Below, one piece after another: positions 1 to 6,141 of a stretch of DNA of 8,211 nt. The notes under the pieces were generated by a model. That model saw nothing but the letters and a program-made list of their open reading frames with translations, was not told the origin of the DNA and did no database searches. Origin of the DNA: Methanomicrobiales archaeon (GTDB lineage: Archaea > Halobacteriota > Methanomicrobia > Methanomicrobiales > Methanospirillaceae); assembly GCA_022841205.1 (NCBI GenBank), contig JALHCK010000028.1, positions 1-8,211 of the forward strand, read 5' to 3'. Position 1 is the first letter of the stretch, and every line of letters starts with the position of its first letter. Position numbers and translations under genes: made by a program.

Positions 1-1
1 T

Positions 2-565
2 ATTAACCGGCTCTGGACGAGCGAAAAACCCATCAGTTTTTCCGGGAAACATTACACGCTCAATAACGCGGTCCTGCTGACCAGGCCAGAAGAGAAGGTC
101 CCAGTGTACGTCAGCGCCATCGGGCCACGTGCAGCGGACCTGGCAGGACGCCTGGGCGATCACCTGATCACGATTGCGAACAACCCACAGTACATCAGGG
201 ATGAACTCATACCGGCCCTGGAGGCGGGCGCCAGGGCGTCAGGGAGGGATCCAGGCACCATGGAACGCGTCGGGCATTTCTCTTACGTCTTTGACCCCGA
301 CCAGGTTGTCGAGCCAGAAAACCTCCAGCAGGATGCAGGCACCATCCAGGGAGGCGCTGTAGCGAAAGCCGTCACAGGCGAGGTTATATTTATCTTCCAT
401 ACTGCAGAAGATTTCATCAAGAAGATCGAGGAGTATAAACAGATGGGGTACAACCATATGGCTATCGCTGATGCCAGTCTTATTGTGGAGATAGTCAGCG
501 GCAAACCTTCCGACGGGGCTGCCAGCCTCAGGATCTGGAAGGATGTCCTTCCTCATGCCAGGTAA
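2..565 (+). CDS. F420-dependent luciferase-like oxidoreductase (G6PDH-type LLM family), C-terminal part
   Basis: This is the C-terminal ~187 residues of a luciferase-like monooxygenase-fold enzyme; the start lies outside the window and the frame is open from base 2. The family uses reduced or oxidised coenzyme F420 in a TIM-barrel. The subgroup resembles the F420-dependent glucose-6-phosphate dehydrogenase type, but the true substrate in methanogens is usually unknown. Visible family features are the RLWTSEKP...GKHYTL segment, the VPVYVSAIGPRAADLAGR strand-loop-helix, the GDHLIT motif, and a C-terminal region AEDFIKKIEEYKQMGYNH followed by the final helix ending WKDVLPHAR. A full-length homologue would be about 330 residues. 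A near-identical but broken paralogue lies at 2642-3515. Translation stops with TAA at 563-565, and a T-rich tract follows at 587-594. Cytoplasmic, since no signal is visible. Family assignment is secure; substrate is not. Confidence 0.88.
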   Translation: MNRLWTSEKPISFSGKHYTLNNAVLLTRPEEKVPVYVSAIGPRAADLAGRLGDHLITIANNPQYIRDELIPALEAGARASGRDPGTMERVGHFSYVFDPDQVVEPENLQQDAGTIQGGAVAKAVTGEVIFIFHTAEDFIKKIEEYKQMGYNHMAIADASLIVEIVSGKPSDGAASLRIWKDVLPHAR

Positions 566-587
566 TCCCTTGCAGCTGACATAATTC

Positions 588-683
588 CTTTTTTCCCCGA
601 GCCATTCGTTCTCCTGCTGGACTTTAAACTGCGTGAGGACTGCCGGGATGGTGCAACCATAGTGTCCCTGAGACATTCCGGAA
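588..683 (+). repeat. Intergenic repeat, copy A (after the first oxidoreductase gene)
   Basis: First of three related ~95 bp segments. It begins at a T-run about 25 bases after the oxidoreductase stop codon and ends at ACATTCCGGAA. Aligned without gaps to copy B (offset 1870 bases), positions 591-683 show five mismatches by eye (595, 601, 604, 615, 646), about 95% identity. Copy C after the second oxidoreductase is the same element but more diverged. Between A and C the similarity continues leftwards through the gene end, whereas B starts only at the T-run. It contains the small inverted repeat ATGGT-GCA-ACCAT. The T-run probably also serves as the oxidoreductase terminator. No function is known to me. 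Confidence 0.85.
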
Positions 684-800
684 GAATGATCGTCTCTGTG
701 AAGACAGTGAGAACCAGGTTTCTCCGTAACGCACCGTGCTTACTCCGGATTGACTTGATGGCCGGGGCGAAGAGGAAGGATTGTTCCTTTTCACCCTTTG

Positions 801-821
801 TTCTCTTTTTTTAAAAAAAAA
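801..821. terminator. T7/A9 tract, likely bidirectional terminator between convergent genes
   Basis: Seven T (806-812) are followed directly by nine A (813-821). Read on the + strand this gives a T-run after the first oxidoreductase gene. Read on the - strand it gives a nine-T run about 30 bases after the stop of the transglutaminase-like gene. Archaeal transcription ends mainly at such T-runs, so one tract could stop both convergent transcripts. There is no strong GC hairpin beside it. Confidence 0.6.
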
Positions 822-851
822 CCTTATCCTGCCTGATTCTGACCGGACTCT

Positions 852-2366
852 TCACACCTGCGTGACATTCATCGTCCAGTGATCTGCAAGCAGGATTTCC
901 ATGTCCTCAGTACACGTATCGCAGGCAATCTTTGGGTTCTGCACTGCCAGGCGGAACATCACTGCGTCGCCAGGATTAGGGGTGATGGGGACATCCACGT
1001 CTTTTTGGATAATATACCGGTATGGATCGAGGCTTCCGAAGTAATACTCCTTGTAACGGTGACGCTCCTCGCTGGTCGCATCGTGGGACCAGTCTGCCGC
1101 TTCGGCAATCGTAACGTCAACCGGTATCCAGCCATACCCCTCAAGGTAATATTCTGCCCAGAAGTGTGTACCCTCGAGTCCCGGGACGAGTTGGAACCCT
1201 CCTGTGGCCCGGGAGGGGATACCGAGTGCCCGGCACAGGGCGGCAAAGTACATGCTCTGCGCCCCGCAGTCACCAAACCCGGTCTCGAGAACATAAGTGG
1301 ATTCGGGGATCCCTGCAGTCTCCAGCATGAGGTGAGGAACGTGGCTGTAGGGAAGGGTGTCCATGATATGCCAGTAGATCTTCTTTGCCTGGAGGTATGG
1401 GTTCGTTTCGTTACCGACGATTTCAATCGCTTTTTTATTTATCCCGGGCGTGACGGCAATGTTCTTTCCGGATGCAGTGTAATGCAGGTACTCGGGGTCG
1501 CTAGTGTTATAGGCCTTTACCCGGGAAGGATCAATGACAAACCGCACCTCGTGCTGGGTGAACCGGAACCGGGTTGTAATATTGAGCTGATCGCCTTTTA
1601 CATCCGCGAGCGGGATTTCCAGATACGCAAGCCCGATGTCGGCAGAGGTATCTGGCCAGGAACGAATGTACTGTGCCGGCTCGATAGAGAGGATCGCAAC
1701 ATCCGATTGGGAACCGGATTCTATGGGGGCCGGAACCCATACCCGCATGGTGCCAGCCTTCGGGAGAAGTTCTGCGGGAAGCGAGAAGCGCTGGATCATA
1801 TCAAATACGACCGGGTCGCCATAAGGCCCCTGGTTGCGAGGCGGTGGGGCGAACGCAAGGCTTCTCGTGTCGTCAAAGAAAGGTGAATGGTTGGACTTTT
1901 TTATCATTCTCCGGATCAGTGTGAGGTTATGAAACCTGATGTTGCTGACTGTATCAGAGAAATAGCGGTATTCTCCGTCACTCCTGATGCGAATGCTCTT
2001 CTCTTCAGAGAGGAGATCAGCGACCTCCCTGGCTGATAGTTCCGGATACTCCTTCCTGATCTCTGACTCGGCTGCGGACCGGTTGAAAGGGAACTCGAGG
2101 ATCATCCGCTGTGCGACAAGTGAATCCCTCATGGCCTTCCGGGCAGAGACAGTATCACCCCGGGCCTGGTAATCGCTGTATGCCTGCGTGAAGAGTTCGG
2201 CCGCAGCCTGGTAATTCGATGCTGTGTATTCTGCGGCGGCGCGTGCGGCTAGTTCGTCGGCCGGGGAGGGTGCCCAGGCACCTTTTTCCGACATACAGCC
2301 TGCCGAAAATGCAGCAGCAGCGATAAGGAGCAGGAACAGGATGGAATATGACCAGATTCGATTCAT
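852..2366 (-). CDS. Transglutaminase-like cysteine-protease-fold lipoprotein
   Basis: This 504-residue protein starts with a lipoprotein signal: a short basic end (MNRIW), a hydrophobic stretch to about residue 20, and a lipobox SAGC with the cysteine at 24. It is therefore probably exported and lipid-anchored outside the cell. Residues 36-75 look like a single TPR-type helical pair (Ala/Tyr-rich). A middle region of about residues 200-290 appears beta-rich. The transglutaminase-like core has the expected triad: Cys367 in GFGDCGAQS, His401 in EGTHFWAEYY, Asp417 in GWIPVDVT. A CDTC pair (482, 485) near the C-terminus could bind metal or form a disulfide. Such domains act as proteases or transpeptidases as often as true cross-linkers, so the reaction is not predictable. 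The start is supported by AGGTGAT just upstream. It is transcribed against its neighbours and bracketed by repeat copies A and B. Confidence 0.93.
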   Translation of the reverse strand: MNRIWSYSILFLLLIAAAAFSAGCMSEKGAWAPSPADELAARAAAEYTASNYQAAAELFTQAYSDYQARGDTVSARKAMRDSLVAQRMILEFPFNRSAAESEIRKEYPELSAREVADLLSEEKSIRIRSDGEYRYFSDTVSNIRFHNLTLIRRMIKKSNHSPFFDDTRSLAFAPPPRNQGPYGDPVVFDMIQRFSLPAELLPKAGTMRVWVPAPIESGSQSDVAILSIEPAQYIRSWPDTSADIGLAYLEIPLADVKGDQLNITTRFRFTQHEVRFVIDPSRVKAYNTSDPEYLHYTASGKNIAVTPGINKKAIEIVGNETNPYLQAKKIYWHIMDTLPYSHVPHLMLETAGIPESTYVLETGFGDCGAQSMYFAALCRALGIPSRATGGFQLVPGLEGTHFWAEYYLEGYGWIPVDVTIAEAADWSHDATSEERHRYKEYYFGSLDPYRYIIQKDVDVPITPNPGDAVMFRLAVQNPKIACDTCTEDMEILLADHWTMNVTQV

Positions 2367-2425
2367 GCATCACCTGTGTTAAGGGTATATGGGATAGGGA
2401 ACGATCGGAAAGGACTTTAAGATAG
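2367..2425 (-). promoter_or_regulatory. Upstream region of the transglutaminase-like gene: Shine-Dalgarno and candidate TATA boxes
   Basis: On the - strand, AGGTGAT (complement of 2369-2375) lies immediately before the ATG and matches the archaeal 16S anti-Shine-Dalgarno end, though the gap is short. Two TATA-like sequences precede it: CCATATACCC (2383-2392) and TCTTAAAGTCC (2412-2422). Only the farther one leaves room for a leader carrying the ribosome binding site, so it is preferred. This is inference from spacing only. Confidence 0.4.
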
Positions 2426-2457
2426 CGATTTTTTGAGCTTTACGAGTATTAAACCCC

Positions 2458-2553
2458 TTTTTTTGCCCGAACCGTTCGTTCTCCCGCTGGACTTTAAACT
2501 GCGTGAGGACTGCCGCGATGGTGCAACCATAGTGTCCCTGAGACATTCCGGAA
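2458..2553 (+). repeat. Intergenic repeat, copy B (between the lipoprotein gene and the second oxidoreductase)
   Basis: Same orientation as copy A and about 95% identical to it across 2461-2553. It starts at a T-run (2458-2464) and ends at ACATTCCGGAA. Unlike copies A and C it does not follow an oxidoreductase gene, so it is a displaced copy of that 3' flank. With A it brackets the 852-2366 gene, making that segment a potential substrate for deletion by homologous recombination. Confidence 0.85.
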
Positions 2554-2566
2554 AATGGAAAGAGGA

Positions 2567-2637
2567 CTTTTTTAAGGGATCGTGTTGTTATGGGTAATGA
2601 ATCGAAAGACAGTTATGAGAAAAACAGGAAGAAGGAA
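2567..2637 (+). promoter_or_regulatory. Promoter and ribosome binding site of the second oxidoreductase
   Basis: CTTTTTTAAGGG (2567-2578) is a plausible TATA-like element. A transcription start about 25-30 bases on would leave a leader of roughly 40 bases before the ATG at 2642. The purine-rich GAAGGAA at 2631-2637 sits four bases before that ATG and favours it over the in-frame GTG at 2582. The signals look intact although the gene is broken. Confidence 0.45.
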
Positions 2638-2641
2638 CAAT

Positions 2642-3515
2642 ATGAAAACAAAAATCGGGTATTTCGCGATAACTGATGCATGGACAGCTGCAGGGTGTTT
2701 ACAGCAGGCGGTAGCAGCCGAAAAAATCGGGTTTGACTCGTTATGGGTCGAAGATCACCTGGTCGCGATGCCGGGGGGGACCGAATGCCACTTTGCCTGG
2801 ACGGTCATGAGTTCGGCACTCCAGGTGACGAAACGGGTCCCGTTCATCACCGGTGTCACCGCACCCATCATGCGATATCACCCGGCAATCGTTGCCCAGG
2901 CTTTCGCCACCATGGGGGCGATGTACCCGGGACGTGTAGGGCTCGGCGTGGGCACGGGCGAGCCGCCAAACGAGATGGCGGTCTATGGCGGCGAGTGGCC
3001 TTCGAATGCAACAAGGCTCGAGATGCTTGAACAGGCCAGAAGAGAAGGTTCCAGTGTACGTCAGCGCCATCGGGCCACGTGCAGCGGACCTGGCGGGACG
3101 CCTGGGCGATCACCTGATCACGCTTGCGAACAACCCACAGTACATCAGGGATGAACTCATACCGGCCCTGGAGGCGGGCGCCAGGGCATCGGGCAGGGAT
3201 CCAAAGATGATGGAACGCGTCGGGCATTTCTCTTACGTCTTTGACCCCGACCAGGTTGTCGAGCCAGAAAACCTCCAGCAGGATGCAGGCACCATCAGCG
3301 GAAGTGCCATGAATAAGGCCTTCGCAAGCGGGGTTATTTCAATCTTCCACAGTGCAGAAGATTTCATTAGAAAGATCGAGGAGTATAAACGGATGGGGTA
3401 CGATCATATCGCGATAGCCGACCAGAGTATAGCGATCGTAAAAGGCCCCCGGCCCTCCCTCGACGAGGATGCATACTTCCGGGTATGGAAAGACGTCCTT
3501 CCCCACGTCAGGTAG
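2642..3515 (+). pseudogene. F420-dependent luciferase-like oxidoreductase, second paralogue, internal deletion and frameshift
   Basis: The N-terminal half (2642 to about 3036) is typical of the F420 G6PDH-type luciferase-like family: GYFAITDAW strand, AAEKIGFDSLWVEDH, FITGVTAPIMRYHPAIVAQ, MYPGRVGLGVGTGEPPNE and RLEMLEQA. The C-terminal half (about 3037-3515) is the same family in a different frame: NRPEEKVPVYVSAIGPR through to WKDVLPHVR. Compared with the first copy, the join drops about 30 codons, including the RLWTSEKP...GKHYTL segment. The join falls in an 18-base stretch shared with copy 1 (82-99 and 3032-3049), so short-homology deletion or misassembly both fit. As written the product would end in frame-shifted residues after GEQ-like sequence at about residue 132 and lack the rest of the barrel. 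Not functional unless the break is an assembly error. Confidence 0.82.
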
Positions 3516-3540
3516 TTCCCTGCAGCTGATATAATCTCTA

Positions 3541-3638
3541 TCTCTTTTTTCCCGAACTGGTCGCCTCTCCCGCTGGTCTAGCCTGGGTGAGGACTGCCGC
3601 GATGATGCAACCACCGCTTCACTGGGACATTCCGGAAA
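3541..3638 (+). repeat. Intergenic repeat, copy C (after the second oxidoreductase gene)
   Basis: It follows the second oxidoreductase at the same distance as copy A follows the first, starting at a T-run (3545-3550) and ending ACATTCCGGAA. It is clearly related to copies A and B (shared TGAGGACTGCCGCGATG core and CATTCCGGAAA end) but carries many substitutions and small length changes. The ATGGT/ACCAT inverted repeat of A and B is not kept here, so that hairpin is not supported by covariation. The T-run is a likely terminator. Confidence 0.72.
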
Positions 3639-3951
3639 AATTATCTTTACCCTCACCCGCTACTGGAATGCCAGGAATTGGAGGGGGATGCTTCTTGGGG
3701 AAAAACGTCCGAAATTTCAAGAAAAGCGAATCCTCCTGGGAGGATAGGTGCGTGAGCACAGCCCCACGCTGCTGCCGATGGAATAGAGAGGATATGATGT
3801 GCCACGTCATGCGTTTTTCGCACCGGTAAAATATACCGATGACTGCCGGATTCCCATGGATCGCCTCCGAAAGCTTTACCATTTCGGGGGATGTTCCAGT
3901 CGCGGCCTTGTCGGGTATCCGCATACCGGCATCGTCACGGAGCACGGGCAT
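3619..3951 (-). other. Possible decayed or hypothetical coding stretch in the 3516-3995 gap
   Basis: The 480-base gap between the broken oxidoreductase and the DUF488 gene holds repeat C and little else that is certain. On the - strand a frame runs from ATG at 3951 to 3619. Its first half (MPVLRDDAGMRIPDKAATG..., then EMVKLSEAIHGNPAVIGIFY) has a protein-like mix of charged and hydrophobic residues and GC-rich third positions. Its second half, from about residue 55, looks like non-coding sequence and runs into repeat C. No ribosome binding site is evident and I do not recognise a family. It may be the remnant of a gene or chance. A + strand reading over the same bases (3839-4075) is less protein-like. 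Confidence 0.22.
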
Positions 3952-3995
3952 GCCAAGTTGCCGGCTTTCCGGGTTTTTCGTAACTGGTCAGAAGA

Positions 3996-4352
3996 TCAGG
4001 TTCTTTCACCAATTATCTCCATCAGCACGGCCGCCTGGTTGTGTACCTCGTCCTTTGCTCCATAGACAAGGGTGAGGCGCCCTGATCGGGCTTTCTCCTT
4101 CAGGGTCTCGAGGATTCGCTTTCGTTCCGGTTCTTCAAGCTCCCTGCGGTACCGCTCCCGGAACTCATCCCATCGTGAAGGGTCGTGCCCGAACCATTTC
4201 CTCAGGGCATCGCTTGGTGCGACCTCCCGCTCCCATCCGTCCACCTTTGCCTTTTCCTTCGAAATCCCCCGGGGCCAGAGGCGGTCAACAAGAACGCGGT
4301 AACCATCATCGGGTCCGGCGGTTTCGTACACCCGCTTGATCTGCACTGTCAT
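3996..4352 (-). CDS. DUF488 / YeaO-family protein
   Basis: A complete 118-residue protein of the DUF488 family, close to the usual 115-120 residue length. Family motifs are clear and in order: LVDRLWPRGI at 21-30, the WFGHDPSRWDEF block at 53-64 followed by RYRREL, and LTLVYGAKDEVHNQA at 93-107. The conserved Asp23-Arg24, His56-Asp57 and Asp101/His104-Asn105 suggest a polar active or binding site, but the molecular function of this family is not established to my knowledge. It has no signal peptide, so cytoplasmic. No clear Shine-Dalgarno precedes the ATG; the start is chosen because MTVQIKRVYE matches the usual N-terminus. It stands alone on the - strand, with the sulfite-reductase-like gene diverging 397 bases away. 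Confidence 0.92.
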   Translation of the reverse strand: MTVQIKRVYETAGPDDGYRVLVDRLWPRGISKEKAKVDGWEREVAPSDALRKWFGHDPSRWDEFRERYRRELEEPERKRILETLKEKARSGRLTLVYGAKDEVHNQAAVLMEIIGERT

Positions 4353-4699
4353 ATCGCAACGACAGTATCAGGGTGCATCCGGGATCTGATGAGCTTTTGC
4401 CATGAAATGAACGAAGCTATTAGGGCTTAAGTGAGAGCGCCCTGACCATTCTTCATTCAACTGCCAGTCACGGTGGACGAAAGCATTCTCTCTTCAGCCT
4501 GAGATCTCCATTACAACTATTACACGCTCCCGGTTCCGGCAATCCCATACCTGCCATCCCTGTTACCGGGACCCTTCAATGAACTAATGGTGAACAGCTG
4601 AAGGATGCTTGGGGCTTATCCCTGGCTACCCTCCGTCCCTGTGTGCCGCTACAGAGGATGGTATCCTGATCTATGCAAAAACTATTTCAGAATCATTAA
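4353..4699. other. Intergenic stretch with no gene seen
   Basis: Between the divergent DUF488 and sulfite-reductase-like genes I find no frame of convincing protein character, no tRNA-like fold and no repeat shared with the rest of the window. It presumably holds the DUF488 promoter, but I cannot point to a clear TATA box for it. Confidence 0.5.
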
Positions 4700-4743
4700 G
4701 TGCTTAAAAAAGGCAACTTATTAGCTATTTATCCCAAAGAGGT
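4700..4743 (+). promoter_or_regulatory. Promoter and ribosome binding site of the sulfite-reductase-like gene
   Basis: TTAAAAAA at 4704-4711 lies in an AT-rich block and is a good archaeal TATA candidate. A start of transcription ~26 bases downstream, near 4734, would leave a short leader that still includes AGAGGT at 4738-4743, six bases before the ATG at 4750. A second AT-rich stretch (TTATTAGCTATTTAT, 4719-4733) sits too close to the ATG to act with this ribosome binding site. Confidence 0.55.
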
Positions 4744-4749
4744 ACAAAA

Positions 4750-5409
4750 ATGCCAAAAGCAAACATCCCTGAGAAAGGAGCAATCGTCCAGAGAGACATG
4801 GAGACCTACCTGATCCACCCTCACATTCCAGGGGGATTTGTCGAACCCAAGCTGCTTCGAAAGATCGCTGACGTGGCAGAAAAGTACGGTGCAAAATATC
4901 TGAAGCTCACCGGCGCCCAGCGCATCGCCATCATCGGTCTGCAGGAAAAAGACCTTGACAATGTCTGGGCTGAATTCGAGGACCGGTCCAAGGCCATCGG
5001 ACTCACCATCCGGAGTATCCAGATGTGCCCCGGGACCCGTTCATGCAAGAAGGCAAAGCAGGACAGCCCCGGGCTTGGTTTCGCCCTTGACAAGGAATTC
5101 TACGGCAAACCAGCACCGGCAAAGTTCAAGATGGGCATCTCGGGATGCACAAACTGCTGCAGCGACTCCTGGTTAAAAGACCTCGGGTTTTTCGGCACTG
5201 ATGAAGGATTCACAGCAGTTGCAGGGGGTAAGGGTGGCGGTACGGCAAAGGTGGGCCAGGTTATCGCGACCGGGCTTACCCAGGAACAGTCAATTGAACT
5301 TGCAAGGAAAGTAATTGCATTCTACCGGGAACACGGGGTAGCTCCTGAACGCCTTGGCGGAACTATCGAACGTGTCGGGTTTGAAGCGTTCAAAAAAGCA
5401 GTACTGTGA
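4750..5409 (+). CDS. Small stand-alone siroheme/4Fe-4S sulfite or nitrite reductase-like protein (Dsr-like protein)
   Basis: A 219-residue protein with one ferredoxin-like half-domain (about residues 10-90, including GGFVEPKLLRKIADVAEKYG and the LTGAQRIAIIG substrate-side strand) followed by the siroheme/4Fe-4S cluster domain. The cluster and siroheme motif is complete: Cys93-X5-Cys99 in CPGTRSC and Cys133-X3-Cys137 in CTNCC. Many methanogens carry such short single-module proteins, described as dissimilatory sulfite reductase-like proteins. They lack the second module of assimilatory enzymes and the partner subunits of true Dsr. Electron donor and substrate are unknown; reduction of sulfite, nitrite or another small species is possible, and a role in sulfur handling is an inference. 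Cytoplasmic. The start is fixed by AGAGGT upstream. The stop overlaps by four bases (GTGA) a possible GTG start of the next frame. Confidence 0.92.
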   Translation: MPKANIPEKGAIVQRDMETYLIHPHIPGGFVEPKLLRKIADVAEKYGAKYLKLTGAQRIAIIGLQEKDLDNVWAEFEDRSKAIGLTIRSIQMCPGTRSCKKAKQDSPGLGFALDKEFYGKPAPAKFKMGISGCTNCCSDSWLKDLGFFGTDEGFTAVAGGKGGGTAKVGQVIATGLTQEQSIELARKVIAFYREHGVAPERLGGTIERVGFEAFKKAVL

Positions 5410-5984
5410 CCCGCAAGTTTCCGAGAAGAGAAGAAAATCCACCCAAAAACTTTTTTATAGGTCACCCGCAGCCCCATTCCTTTTCCCATTCACCGGTCGA
5501 GGAGGTGTTCTGTCGCTGCACCTGCGGGCCCGAGTCGCTCTCACTGGCAATCCCTGCACCCTACCCTGGATGGCCGGAAATCAGGGACAGGATCAGGGAG
5601 ATGGTTTCCGGTGCCGGAGATATCTCCCGGATTACCGGGTGCATGCTCAGGTATACCGACCTGATACCCATCGGCGAAGGGAAGACTGTACCGGCGAATG
5701 AGAATATTGCCCCTATTCTCTCAGAAAGATACGATTGCCACACTACGAAAAACGAGATCGTACTCATCAGCACGAGTATCCCCGGCACTGCAGGGTCGGT
5801 CTGTTCCATCGATAACCGGCCCGGAAAACCGGGATGGACCCTGGTGTTCACCATGAACACGGAGAGATCGAGCGGGTTTACCTCCAGGAGCGGCGTTATG
5901 GAATGGTTTGATGATGCCCGGGCAGAGATCCACAGGCTTTTTGACCTAATCGTGCCCGTGGAGATCGTGCAGACCCTCAGGTGA
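5406..5984 (+). CDS. TIGR04255-like protein, probably lacking its N-terminal part; start uncertain
   Basis: From about residue 43 the frame resembles TIGR04255-type sporadically distributed proteins: ESLSLAIPAPYPGWPEIRDRI matches the LSIN...PYPGWEEF block, ITGCMLRYTDLIPI matches the GLRYINRI strand, and the end WFDDARAEIHRLFDLIV matches the closing helix of the family. Function is unknown. Family members usually have a further ~60-80 residues before this point (a PPLVEVVF-like strand and more), which are missing or very diverged here. The GTG at 5406 overlaps the previous stop by four bases, but residues 1-35 are low in protein character and cross a T-run (5451-5456). An alternative is the GTG at 5505, beside GGAGG, giving 159 residues. 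It may be a truncated gene. No signal peptide or membrane segment is visible. Confidence 0.55.
   Translation: MTRKFPRREENPPKNFFIGHPQPHSFSHSPVEEVFCRCTCGPESLSLAIPAPYPGWPEIRDRIREMVSGAGDISRITGCMLRYTDLIPIGEGKTVPANENIAPILSERYDCHTTKNEIVLISTSIPGTAGSVCSIDNRPGKPGWTLVFTMNTERSSGFTSRSGVMEWFDDARAEIHRLFDLIVPVEIVQTLR
5449..5460 (+). promoter_or_regulatory. T-run / TATA-like element after the sulfite-reductase-like gene
   Basis: ACTTTTTTATAG lies 40 bases after the upstream stop. As a six-T run it could end the upstream transcript. As a TATA-like box it would start transcription near 5480, upstream of the GTG at 5505. The two readings make opposite predictions for the start of the next gene; sequence alone does not decide. 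Confidence 0.35.
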
Positions 5985-6141
5985 CGCTCCCCGGTCCGGT
6001 AGTTCAGCAAGTTCACCGGGAATGTACCTGGACATTCTTTCATCGGCAGGCTGACTGCGAAACCGGCTACCCCTTCTTCCTTGTTTCACTTTCATCCCCC
6101 ATACGCAGAAAGGAATTGATGCCGGAGACCGGTGAAATCCT

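Noticed and set aside
631..668. Hairpin in the repeat (GGAC...GTCC outer, ATGGT-GCA-ACCAT inner) as a structured RNA
   Set aside because: Copy C changes two positions of the inner stem without compensating changes, so the pairing is not supported.
239..676. - strand open frame of 145 codons over the first oxidoreductase and repeat A
   Set aside because: It is antisense to a well-recognised gene and has no protein family character.
563..813. Readthrough extension of the first oxidoreductase, since the frame stays open after its TAA to 813
   Set aside because: The paralogue ends at the same residue, its downstream frame is closed by a second stop within repeat C, and a terminator-like T-run directly follows the gene.
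879..1886. Long + strand open frame of 335 codons
   Set aside because: It is the antisense of the transglutaminase-like gene, whose signal peptide, triad and codon pattern are clear. The + reading has no family resemblance and arises from GC-rich third positions on the other strand.
588..3638. The three ~95 bp repeats as a CRISPR array or an IS-element end
   Set aside because: Copies are 1-2 kb apart and not regularly spaced, and there are no terminal inverted repeats, target-site duplications or transposase.
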